A DNA stretch of 64,000 bases from Diplonema papillatum (Eukaryota > Euglenozoa > Diplonemea > Diplonemida > Diplonemidae), in assembly GCA_030068145.1 (NCBI GenBank), contig JAPJBO010000610.1, forward strand, positions 62,001 through 126,000, in the 5' to 3' direction. Both the position numbers and the translations under genes were made by a program. Positions 55,384-63,638 of this stretch are shown in pieces. Under the pieces are notes generated by a model. It had not been told where the DNA came from. It searched no databases and worked only from the letters and a program-made list of their open reading frames with translations. How positions within the stretch are numbered: the first letter of the stretch is position 1; every line of letters begins with the position of its first letter.

Positions 55384-55660
55384 TCATCTCAGTACGGCCC
55401 AGTTGTACAGCACTGTGTACATAGTCTCCGGATTGAGCTGGAATCTGATACCGTGTTGGAGGCAGAAGCTCGACACCTGATAAGTGTCCAGCTCTGGTAA
55501 GCGTGCCACACTCATGCAACGCATGTTGAAATGTTCGCGGGCGAAGCTGAGAATCTTCACTGCCGATGGCATCTCAAAACTGCACTCCATCGCTCGCATG
55601 AGTGCAATGTACCCGCACTCCATCCCGTCTGCTCGCCACGCAGCTGCAGCGTCGCACCCC
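55384..55660 (-). CDS. Hypothetical minus-strand frame, possibly part of the transposon relic
   Basis: An open frame with natural-looking composition runs to a stop at 55384 (CPGCDAAAAWRADGMECG near its start, then FAREHFNMRCMSVARLPELD). A C-x2-C pair is present. It lies just upstream of the AT-hook part of the piggyBac relic. It might be a separate exon or a captured gene piece. Not recognised. Confidence 0.3.
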
Positions 55661-55842
55661 GGACACCGCCGAACTCACGTCGCGACCGGTGTCTGTCCCA
55701 GCTCTCGGAAGAGTCGACCACCGTTACCCGCCGAAGCGTGGCACTCCTTCAAGACATGATCGCAGCTGGCTTGGGGGAGACTCCCGGGTTCCTCGGAAGA
55801 GATGGAGAGGTTCGGCTACGGCGTAACTCACGCGGCAAAATA

Positions 55843-56130
55843 CTTGAGGGACTGCCTTGTGCTTACTCCGACGGAGGCTAGAGGGGGAGAAACAAGACGA
55901 CTACAAAGTGGGTCTTTTTTTTACGGAGCGCTGACGCCCGCCACTAAACCCAGATTTACCTGTGTTTCGTGTTGGCGGACAGCACATGTCCTCCTTGAGA
56001 TTTCGCAACTGGCAGCCTCCTCAAGTATTTCCTACAAAGCAGGTGCTTATACAACGAAAAGCGGAGAGAGAGGCAGAGAGACAGAAAGGCGAGCTGGCTT
56101 GCAGGACCATATCTCCGAGAGGTTTCTGGT
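55843..56130 (+). repeat. Family C copy 5
   Basis: ACTTGAGGGACTGCCTTGTG, GGCTAGAGGGGGAGAAA, GAGATTTCGCAACTGGCAG and the GA-rich tail, without the palindromic insert. Confidence 0.75.
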
Positions 56131-56242
56131 CGCTACTTGGTTTAGTTTCCCCTAATATTTTTTGTGCGTGTTTTGTAAAAGAGTAAGTGCTGACACTCTT
56201 TCCGTTTTGCTGTTGCGTAGAAGAAAAGCAGCTGCGGCATAC

Positions 56243-56768
56243 CTGCCGGCGTGTTGTCGCCGCCGTTCGGCGAGATGGAGCCCGCCGCGCGCCCGCCGAA
56301 GACGGTCGGGGACGGCGACCGGCTCTTGAAGGCGTCGTCGATGGAGCTGCGGTTGCTCCCGCGGCGGGCCTGCGGGTACTGGTCGCTGCTGCGGCGGCTC
56401 TCGGGGCCGCCGTCGCCCTTGTCCTTCGAGGCGCGGCGGACGCGTGACTTGGATACCGGGACTTCAACCGTGCTGCCGAAGGCGACGACGTAACGCACGT
56501 CCTTCTCCCCGCAGAACACCTTGCGGAGGGCCGGCTCGTTCTGGGCGCCGAGGAACATGTTGATGCTCTCCATCTCGCGTGTGATCCGCTTCACGTCCGC
56601 GACTTCGACGTCCTTCCGCTCGGGCGGCGGCGGCGGCTGCGGCATCGGCGGGTCGACGCCGAGTGCGCCTATGAAACTCTTGCGCCGGCCCGTGCCCGGC
56701 TGCACCAGCGGGGGCTGGGGCTGCACCGCGAACACGCTTTGCTTCCGGGTTATCTTCTTCTTGCTCCC
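56243..56768 (-). CDS. Regulatory-tail exon with four RRxS sites (putative adenylyl cyclase gene)
   Basis: Exon of about 526 nt between an acceptor CTCACCGCAG|GGGAGC and a donor CCGGCAG|GTATGC. Begins KKKITRKQSVFAVQPQPPLV, then GRRKSFIGAL, a Pro-run (PPMPQPPPPPERKDV), a short predicted helix (VKRITREMESINMFLGAQ) and a small folded-looking segment (RKVFCGEKDVRYVVAFGSTV). It ends in a disordered Ser-rich stretch with RRAS, RRSS and RRGS. Four PKA-consensus sites in one exon suggest cAMP-kinase regulation. Canonical splice sites make this a real exon. Its gene assignment is inferred from strand and position. A damaged copy lies at 57005-57216. Confidence 0.65.
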
Positions 56769-57004
56769 CTGCGGTGAGTTGTTGACATTCCTCCGAGTTT
56801 TTCGCTCGAACAAGAGCGGAACCCGTTTACAAACGGGGCACGTATGAGTCAGTCTTTTTGTTTATGTTGAAGTTCGCTTGAGTATTCCGGTAAATTAGAG
56901 TCTGCGGGTGACCTTTGGTTAATCGGTTCCCTGTGAGCAAGTAAGAGCCGGGTTGTTTTTTTAGAGTTAAAATTTTTTGGTGGACTCTTTCGTCTTCGCC
57001 ACGT

Positions 57005-57216
57005 CCGGGAGGGTCTCGGCGCCGAGGAACAGTGGATGCTCTCCATCTCGCGCGTGATCCGCTTCGTCCGCGACTTCGACGTCCTTCCGCTCGGGCGGCG
57101 GCTGTCGCCGAGCGCGCCTATGAAACTCTTGCGCCGGCCCGTGCTCGGCTGCACCAGCGGGGGCTGGGGCTGCACCGCGAACACGATCTGCTTCCGGGTT
57201 ATCTCTTCTTGCTCCC
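57005..57216 (-). pseudogene. Truncated, frameshifted duplicate of the 56243-56768 exon
   Basis: Starts with the same acceptor (CTCACCGCAG|GGGAGC) and repeats TRKQ.VFAVQPQPPLVQP and GRRKSFIGAL. The Pro-run is deleted, the frame is shifted after the RITREMESI block, and the copy stops soon after. It sits one intron upstream of the intact exon. Confidence 0.75.
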
Positions 57217-57349
57217 CTGCGGTGAGTGTTGCTGCTTTGTGCTGTCGTTCCCCAGGTCGAGTTTTTGCTCGAGCAAGAACGTAAACCCTTTGAGAACGGG
57301 GGGACTTATGCGCCAGCCTTTTGTTTATGTATAAGTTCACTTGACCCCG

Positions 57350-57500
57350 GTGGCCGGCCCTGCGTACATCGTACTCTTCTAGCTCGGTTGACAGCATCCG
57401 ACGATACGTCATGCACTGCCGGGCGGACTGCGTCTGGAGCTCTCCTTTTTCCAGCTTCAGCTGCAGCCACATGTCCTCGGGCACGTGAGGATGGGCCTCG
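57350..57500 (-). CDS. Short helical exon (putative adenylyl cyclase gene)
   Basis: Follows an acceptor CCTTAATTAGCAG|CGAGG and is open for about 45-50 codons: EAHPHVPEDMWLQLKLEKGE and SARQCMTYRRMLSTELEEYD, charged and helix-prone, plausibly a coiled-coil linker. Possible donors near GAT|GTACGC (57365) or CAA|GTGAAC (57346). High GC relative to flanks. Confidence 0.45.
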
Positions 57501-57964
57501 CTGCTAATTAAGGGTCCCCGGGTGACCTTCTCCGGGCGACCTTCATTCAATGGGTTCCTGAGAGCAAGTAAGAGCCACTGCACGGCTGTGCAACAAGGGA
57601 CATACCGAGTCGCTGTTTCGGCTGAGGCGTCTGCCCTGGATAATCTCTTTTCGCTCCTTCTGCTCCTTGAACTGGCGTGCTTGCGTGTCGCTGTGGTGTG
57701 GTGAAGGAGGTCGGGCCCGTCTGTCTGGCGACCATACGTTTTCGGGTCACTTTTTTAGCGTTTATTGTGGTTTGGAGGCTGGAGTGTTTTAGGATCTCGG
57801 TGAGAGGCTGGAGGTCGGATAGTGTGAAGGATCATTGCTACCTTAAGATGCAGGCATAATTACACACTTTAACTACGGCTAGCCAAGTGTTGCGATCTGT
57901 CTGGTAGTATCAACCGTTACTCTTTAATCAGCTCGGCCGTGAGTTCACCCCCGCACCAACGGGG
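57501..57964. other. Intron-like, no gene seen
   Basis: A family B-like fragment (CCGGGCGACCTTCATTCAATGG, GAGCAAGTAAGAGCC) near 57530-57575 resembles 56890-56950. Otherwise unassigned. Confidence 0.4.
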
Positions 57965-58092
57965 GGGCCACTTAGAGTGAGATCTCACTCTAAGTGACGC
58001 TGAACCGCAAAAACCGCGATTCAGCGTCACTTAGAGTGAGCATTCAGCGTCACGTAGAGTGAGACCTCACTCTAAGTGACGCTGAATCGTCA
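57965..58092. repeat. Cluster of interlocking palindromes
   Basis: CACTTAGAGTGAGA is followed immediately by its own reverse complement (perfect 28-bp palindrome, about 57970-57997). The same half-site recurs with GACGCTGAA in alternating orientation up to 58092, giving several mutually exclusive hairpins. Confidence 0.85.
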
Positions 58093-58297
58093 TCAGGCCA
58101 GCCTACTTACCAGAAACTGCTTAAATTGCATGTGACCTGACCCGGCGTGAGCGAGTGCCCCGTGAGGCGTCATGCCTCGGTCTCTTTTCTCTGGTGAAAT
58201 GAGTTCCTTCCTTTCTAACCGACACCAAGAAGAAATTCGCTTTCAATTTAGTCTTGGGCCCCCCACGCTTTATGGAGAAACACGGTTGTGAAACGAA

Positions 58298-59537
58298 TGG
58301 ATTATTGTACATTATTGTATTTCCCCCGCCGACCAAGAATTATTGTATTTTTATTGTACATTATTGTACATTATTGTACATTATTGTACATTATTGTACA
58401 TTATTGTACAGTTATTGTATATTATTGTACGATTATTGTACATTATTGTACACGCAGTGGTGCAGGGGGTAAGGCGTGTGGAAGGTTCACGACAGGTTTT
58501 ACACGGAATGGCCCGATGAACTCGACAGACTTCCGAACATGGTGTTTTTGTCATGTCTGTTCGAGCGCAAAAAGACAGCGTTGCAGTTCAAGAGGGTGAA
58601 GATGCAGCAGGTGCCATATCATGGGCTACCAGAAAGAGCGACAAGCATTCGGAAAGGCAGTTGCCACGACAGGTGCTTTTCTGCAAATAGAACACATGGC
58701 CCACGGTTCTGGGGCCAAACTCCTGCAGAAGGGAAGAAACTCCACGAAAAGGTCAACGACCAAACTGCAACAAGAAACTGCCCAGTGCACTTAAACAACT
58801 GCGAGATCGAGAAAGGATTGAACAGAACAGCAAACTCGAAAAAGGCTTTCCCAGATGTTGAAGACTGGAATACACAGCACAGTCCGAGCACTTACCAAAA
58901 ATGCGCGTACTCCATAACCCCTTTAGGCGCATCAGGCGCACCTGGATTTACCACCCAATTCAAAAAGTTAGTTTGCAGAGATGTATATTCCGTTGCGGAG
59001 TTCCGTTGCTTCTGACAGCTATCTCGCTGCGCTCAATTGCAGCAGATACCTGAATGAAAGGGGCAGTATTTCCGTTCACGCCCTGGAGAGCATGCTCGGT
59101 CGGGGAAACGAGAAAGAACAAAATACGATGTATTTCACTTCCCTGCTGCGTTCGACCCTGAAAACGTCTTTTTGAAGCAAACGTCTGTATCAAGGGTCTT
59201 CACCTCGGGAAACCTTCACTTCAATTTCCGGACTGAACTGAGTCCGAAGTGAAGATTGCCGAAGTGAAATTTGCCGAAGTGAAGATCCACCAAGACGTCC
59301 TCCTCGCCAAGACAGGGAGGCAGTTCCTGTCATTTCTAGGATATCAGAAGAGTGCCTGATTGCTGCTGGAGCATCAGGATCGCTGGGACTGCAGTCGTAC
59401 AATAATGTATTGTATATTATTGTAAATTATTGTACATTCTTGTACATTATTGTAAAGTATTGTAAATTATTGTACTATTGTACAGTATTGTATACAATAA
59501 TATACGAAAATCTGTACAATAAAAATACAATTAAGTG
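58298..59537. mobile_element. 1.2-kb segment bounded by ATTATTGTAC arrays
   Basis: Left array 58298-58453 is ATTATTGTAC iterated about 12 times. Right array 59398-59537 has ATTATTGTA variants and ends in the inverse of ATTGTATTTTTATTGTACA, which also occurs near 58338 on the left. Partial inversion of the ends suggests a TIR element, weaker than the cases at 6609 and 44422. The interior has one 179-codon frame. Confidence 0.5.
58476..59015 (+). CDS. Unrecognised 179-aa frame inside the ATTATTGTAC segment
   Basis: ATG-initiated open frame (MWKVHDRFYTEWPDELDRLP; FLSCLFERKKTALQFKRVKM) with balanced composition, several Cys and His (CHDRC, NCPVHLNNC) and no low-complexity run. Just upstream is TGGTGCAGGGGGTAAGGC, similar to a tRNA A box. 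Position between the arrays suggests an element-encoded protein or a captured exon. No family recognised. Confidence 0.35.
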   Translation: MWKVHDRFYTEWPDELDRLPNMVFLSCLFERKKTALQFKRVKMQQVPYHGLPERATSIRKGSCHDRCFSANRTHGPRFWGQTPAEGKKLHEKVNDQTATRNCPVHLNNCEIEKGLNRTANSKKAFPDVEDWNTQHSPSTYQKCAYSITPLGASGAPGFTTQFKKLVCRDVYSVAEFRCF

Positions 59538-59589
59538 CGCTCGGCTAAGGCCGGCGCGTGGCGAGACTGGAGGCAGCAGTTAAAGTTCG

Positions 59590-60120
59590 GGGAACAGCAA
59601 AGTTCGGGCGAAGCTAAGTTCGGGCAATGCTAAGTTCTGGTGAAGCAAAGTTCGGGTGAAGCTAAGTTCGGGCGAAACAAAGTTCGGGCGAAGCAAAGTT
59701 CGGGCGAAGCTAAGTTCGGGTGAGCAAAGTTCTGGTGAAGCAAAGTTCGGTCGAAGGTGAAGCTAAGTTCGGGCGAAACAAAGGCCGGGCGAAGCTAAGT
59801 TCTGGGTGAAGCAAAGTTCGGACGTTCTGGTGAAGCTAAGATCGGCCGAAACAAAGTTCGGCGAAGCTAAGTTCGGGTGAAGCAAAGTTCGGGCGAAGCT
59901 AAGTTCTGGTGAAGCAAAGTTCGGGCGAAGCTAAGTTCGGGTGAAGCAAAGTTCTGGTGAAGCTAAGTTCGGGCAAAACAAAGTTTTGGGCGAAACAAAG
60001 TTCGGGCGAAGCTAAGTTCGGGTGAGCAAAGTTAGGTGAAGCAAAGTTCGGGCGAAGCAAAGCTCGGGTGAAGCTAAGTTCGGGCGAAACAAAGTCCGGG
60101 CGAAGCTAAGTTCGGGTGTA
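59590..60120 (+). repeat. Minisatellite of AAGTTCGGGCGAAGC units
   Basis: About 33 imperfect units of 14-17 bp (AAGTTCGGGCGAAGCT/A, AAGTTCTGGTGAAGC) in irregular order. Confidence 0.9.
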
Positions 60121-60301
60121 AAGTTTGGCCTCGTACCCGGGGCCCAGCACGGGGGGGGGCCGCCCTGGGGCAGCCTTTTCCCGCCGCCCCCCCCTCCGGT
60201 ATTTCTCCGGGGGGCTGAGAAACTCCGCAAAAAACGCAAATTTCGGGCACATCAGGCCCCGAAACGACAGCAAACCTCGAAATAATCTTCGACCGGAAAA
60301 G

Positions 60302-60373
60302 TGTCATGGGCGGGGTTTGAACCCGGACACACCGGCCTGAAGGCCGACACCCGCTCACTCTGCCACCCATATA
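60302..60373 (-). tRNA. tRNA-like sequence, degenerate
   Basis: On minus: TGGCAGAGTGAGCGG fits a tRNA A box, GGGTTCAAACCCC fits a B box 40-odd nt later, and ATGGG/CCCAT can close an acceptor-like stem. The anticodon region forms CGGCC-TTCA-GGCCG with a 4-nt loop, which no normal tRNA has. I read it as a tRNA-derived pol III element or pseudogene. Confidence 0.3.
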
Positions 60374-60544
60374 CATTTTCCCAGGGGGAGAAAAAGCCAG
60401 CTCCGCGCTATTATCCAGTTCAAAACAATACACTTTTTTAGTGTAGAGAAAAGTGGGGTTGGCTCGAATAGAGGCTATTCACATTGCATGTTCATAGGAC
60501 CTCCAGTCTCGAATAAAATACAATAAACGATTCGTATCACAACC

Positions 60545-60905
60545 GTGGAGAAAGGAAAAGGAAAAAGGTCGCACCGGGTCCAGGAACGTGACGGTCAACC
60601 ACAGCTTGCAAAGCTTGAGTCGGAGGCAGCTCAGTGCTACAACCCCGTCCGCTCTGCCCTGCGGCTGACCGTCTCGACGAGCTTGTGTTCAGCGCAAGCG
60701 CTAATCCCCAAGGTGCGCCACGCCTTGATGCTTTAGGTTGGGAGATCGGTAGCCACTTGACCCGTAGGCCCGTGGCTCTGCAGTACAGCCGAACACGTGA
60801 AGCTTGGCTCCCGTGTAGCAGGCTTTCCCTGGTACCAGGTCACCAATTTGTTGCACTAGTGTGATTGTCAGGCCTTCGACTACCCTGAGCAACGGACTAT
60901 ACCAC
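60545..60905 (+). repeat. Family H copy 2 followed by family K
   Basis: About 60580-60840 is an inverted match of 26780-27030. K (TGTGATTGTCAGGCCTTCGA) follows at 60848-60905. Confidence 0.75.
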
Positions 60906-61032
60906 GGTTGAAACCGGAAAATGATGAGGGGAAGGAATTGTTTTTCGTTGAACGCTTTGCCCTGGACGTTTGTTTCTTGGTACAGGGCACAAGGTACCGC
61001 CGTGGATGGCCTGTGACGCGTTCATATTTCCT

Positions 61033-61740
61033 TCAACATTGCATGTTTGGTAAAAAGCCACACGTGAGACGGTCGAGAAACTCCATGATGTCGGCCCACG
61101 TGTCGGACAGCCGTTGCAAGTCGGCGACCTTGACGGGCATGGTGTTGTTCTTCGGCGGCTTCGTGGACGCCATGCCGGCGGCCTGCTGCTCCTTGAGCAG
61201 TTTTTCAGAGAGCTCTGCCATGGTCGGCTGCTTCGGCGGGCTTGGCTTGAACTTCCTCCCGAGCAAGGGCCGAGGGGTCAACCTGTACACTTCGACGGCT
61301 TGCGACACGCCTTTGAACTCCTTCCCGCCGAGGCTCTCTATCGCGGCGTCGTTCTTTTGGAAGCACTTCGCCGACACCGCGTCCACCACCGTCTTCGATA
61401 TCACGATTTCCCCCCCGGCCCCGTGCGCTGCGACGCGCGCAGCGACGTTGACGACCGGGCCGAGGTAGTCCATCCTCTTTGTGACAGGGTCCCGCTGGGC
61501 TTCGGGGCGGCCGCGGTGAATGCCCATGCGCACCCGGAGCCCGTTCCACAGCAGCCGCCCGTTGGAGTCGGCCACGTGCGAGGCGTCGGCGTCCTTGAGG
61601 ATACCCGCCGGCCAGTCGACCACGAGCAGGCGCAGCTGCGCCTCGCCAACGAACGCCACCGCGCTCTCGGTCGACGAGAAGGCGACCATGAACGCGTCGC
61701 CTTCGGTTTTGACTTCGTAGCCGTTGTGTACCTGGGGAGA
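61033..61740 (-). CDS. Adenylyl cyclase, catalytic-core exon 2 (intact copy)
   Basis: Starts after TCTCCCCAG|GTACAC and splices in frame onto the exon at 63639-64000. It encodes the rest of a class III cyclase domain: KTEGDAFMVAF (purine-contacting Lys and second metal Asp), LRVRMGIHRG, and MDYLGPVVNVAARVAAHG (Asp for adenine selectivity, Asn and Arg for transition-state binding). Residue choice therefore indicates ATP to cAMP. A basic Pro/Lys linker and a helical end (VADLQRLSDTWADIMEFLDR) follow. The frame then reaches a stop at 61033, but a donor at about 61066-61078 (ACC|GTCTCAC|GTGTGG) may splice to the exons at 57.4 kb and beyond. Membrane or receptor parts would lie outside the window. 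Copies of this exon's pieces lie in the intron upstream. Confidence 0.85.
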   Translation of the reverse strand, partial: SPQVHNGYEVKTEGDAFMVAFSSTESAVAFVGEAQLRLLVVDWPAGILKDADASHVADSNGRLLWNGLRVRMGIHRGRPEAQRDPVTKRMDYLGPVVNVAARVAAHGAGGEIVISKTVVDAVSAKCFQKNDAAIESLGGKEFKGVSQAVEVYRLTPRPLLGRKFKPSPPKQPTMAELSEKLLKEQQAAGMASTKPPKNNTMPVKVADLQRLSDTWADIMEFLDRLTCGFLPNMQC

Positions 61741-61753
61741 GGTGGTGTTTTCA

Positions 61754-61970
61754 GAATTAAAGTTCGCTTGAAATTCCGGGGGTTCAGGGTCTCCAAGTTT
61801 TGGTTCAGGTTTTGGTCCAAGTTTTGGTCAAAGTTTTGGTCCAAGTTTTGGTCCAAGTTTTGGTCCAAGTTTTGGTCCAAGTTTTGGTCCAAGTTTTGGT
61901 CCAAGTTTTGGTCCAAGTTTTGGTTTTGGTCCAAGTTTTGTACAAGTTTTGGTCCAGGTTTTGGTCCAAG
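61754..61970 (+). repeat. Family B fragment plus 12-bp minisatellite
   Basis: AGTTCGCTTGAAATTCCGGG and GTTCAGGGTCTCC (family B head), then about ten GGTCCAAGTTTT units from 61814, within the adenylyl cyclase intron. Confidence 0.9.
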
Positions 61971-61976
61971 GTGAAT

Positions 61977-62186
61977 GCCCATGCGCACCCGGAGCCCGTT
62001 CCACAGCAGCCGCCCGTTGGAGTCGGCCACGTGCGAGGCGTCGGCGTCCTTGAGGATACCCGCCGGCCAGTCGACCACGAGCAGGCGCAGCTGCACCTCG
62101 CCGACGAACGCCACCGCGCTCTCGGTCGACGAGAAGGCGACCATGAACGCATCGCCTTCGGTTTTGACTTCGTAGCCGTTGTGCAC
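61977..62186 (-). pseudogene. Truncated duplicate of adenylyl cyclase exon 2 (5' part)
   Basis: Near-identical to 61740-61530 including the acceptor (TCCCCAG|GTGCAC) and VHNGYEVKTEGDAFMVAF through VRMGIH. It is then cut by the 12-bp array. It lacks the DYLGP/N/R part and has no donor, so splicing to it would give a dead protein. Confidence 0.85.
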
Positions 62187-62204
62187 CTGGGGAGAGGTGG
62201 TGTT

Positions 62205-62440
62205 TTCAGAGTTAAAGTTCGCTTGAAATTCCGCGGGTTCAGGGTCTCCGTGTGACCGTTGTTAAATGGGTTCTCTTGGAGCAAGAAAGGGCTATGTGGT
62301 TACGGGTTGCATGTTTTCGTGCGATTTACGTCGAAAGAAAGGGGTTCTGTGTTTTTCCGACGATCCCGAATTGGGCGTACCGATTGGTGTCTTCCGACCT
62401 TTTGTTCGTTTGTGAAGTTCAGCTTTGTGCGTGCTTGTGG
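62205..62440 (+). repeat. Family B copy followed by family E copy
   Basis: B: AGAGTTAAAGTTCGCTTGAA to GGGCTATGTGGTTACGGG. E: TCCGACGATCCCGAATTGGG, GGTGTCTTCCGACC. Confidence 0.75.
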
Positions 62441-62726
62441 TGATCCGTGGGGTTCTTACAGTCTCACTACGGGAATGCTGCTGCAGTCATCAAGCCACCC
62501 AAGAACCAGGTGGTTGGGGGGGGGGGAAGAAAACCCACTCTCCCTTCCCCCTGTGACCTTGTCCAGACAAGCTTATTCCGTAAGTCCCCCTGGACGGGTA
62601 TTTTCATCTCTTGCCCCTCGGAATCGCTAGTTATTCAGTCACAGTTGTTGTAGCCACATTTCCCGCGGGTGCGGTTTCGAGTGGTGTTGCTGCACGAATG
62701 GGTGAAACCCCCCCCCCCCCCCCCCT
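62441..62726. other. Intron sequence, no gene
   Basis: G run near 62517 and C run near 62710. Nothing coding. Confidence 0.45.
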
Positions 62727-62737
62727 GGGCGCGAAAA

Positions 62738-62845
62738 TCTTCGGTATGACGGTTTCCCCCCCGGCCCCGTGCGCGGCGACGCGCGCATCGACGTTGACGA
62801 CCGGACCGAGGTAGTCCATCCTTTTTGTGACGGGGTCCCGCTGCA
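62738..62845 (-). pseudogene. Second truncated duplicate of adenylyl cyclase exon 2 (middle part)
   Basis: Minus strand gives QRDPVTKRMDYLGPVVNV and ARVAAHGAGGE as in 61400-61490, with a few substitutions (for example Asp for Ala after NV). Bounded by CTGCAG on the 5' side and a C run on the 3' side. Confidence 0.8.
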
Positions 62846-62914
62846 GGCAGGGGGTGTGAATTGGCTCAAAATGGTTATTTCCCATCCATCAAAAAAAGAA
62901 ACGCCGGAGTCCAA

Positions 62915-63570
62915 GTGTTGGGTCCAAGTCTTGGGTCCAAGTCTTGGGTCCAAGGGTTGGTCCAAGTTTTGGTCCAAGTTTTGGTCCAAGTTTTGGTCCA
63001 AGTTTTGGTCCAAGTTTTGGTCCAAGTTTTGGTCCAAGTTTTGGTCCAAGTTTTGGTCCAAGTTTTGGTCCAAGTTTTGGTCCAAGTTTTGGTCCAAGTT
63101 TTGGTCCAAGTTTTGGTCCAAGTTTTGGTCCAAGTTTTGGTCCAAGTTTTGGTCCAAGTTTTGGTCCAAGTTTTGGTCCAAGTTTTGGTCCAAGTTTTGG
63201 TCCAAGTTTTGGTCCAAGTTTTGGTCCAAGTTTTGGTCCAAGTTTTGGTCCAAGTTTTGGTCCAAGTTTTGGTCCAAGTTTTGGTCCAAGTTTTGGTCCA
63301 AGTTTTGGTCCAAGTTTTGGTCCAAGTTTTGGTCCAAGTTTTGGTCCAAGTTTTGGTCCAAGTTTTGGTCCAAGTTTTGGTCCAAGTTTTGGTCCAAGTT
63401 TCGGTCCAAGTTTTGGTCCAAGTTTTGGTCCAAGTTTTGGTCCAAGTTTTGGTCCAAGTTTTGGTCCAAGTTTTGGTCCAAGTTTTGGTCCAGGTATCGG
63501 TCCAAGTTTTGAGTCCAAATTTTGGGTCCAAGTTAGGGTCCAAGTTCTGGGTCCAAGTCTTGAGTCCAAG
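62915..63570 (+). repeat. 12-bp minisatellite, 44 units, with diverged edges
   Basis: GGTCCAAGTTTT repeats with exact 12-bp period from 62959 to 63486 (44 units, essentially one substitution). Edges carry TTGGGTCCAAGTC-type relatives like those inside the 44422-46476 element. Four-residue-period frames on both strands are by-products. Confidence 0.95.
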
Positions 63571-63638
63571 TTTCTGCTTAACTAGGTTCCGGTAGCAGAT
63601 TTAGACTCTCATCATTCAGGGGGCGGTGAAAGTTTACC

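Noticed and set aside
62639..63595. Six overlapping frames encoding 4-residue repeats
   Set aside because: By-products of a 12-bp minisatellite inside an intron.
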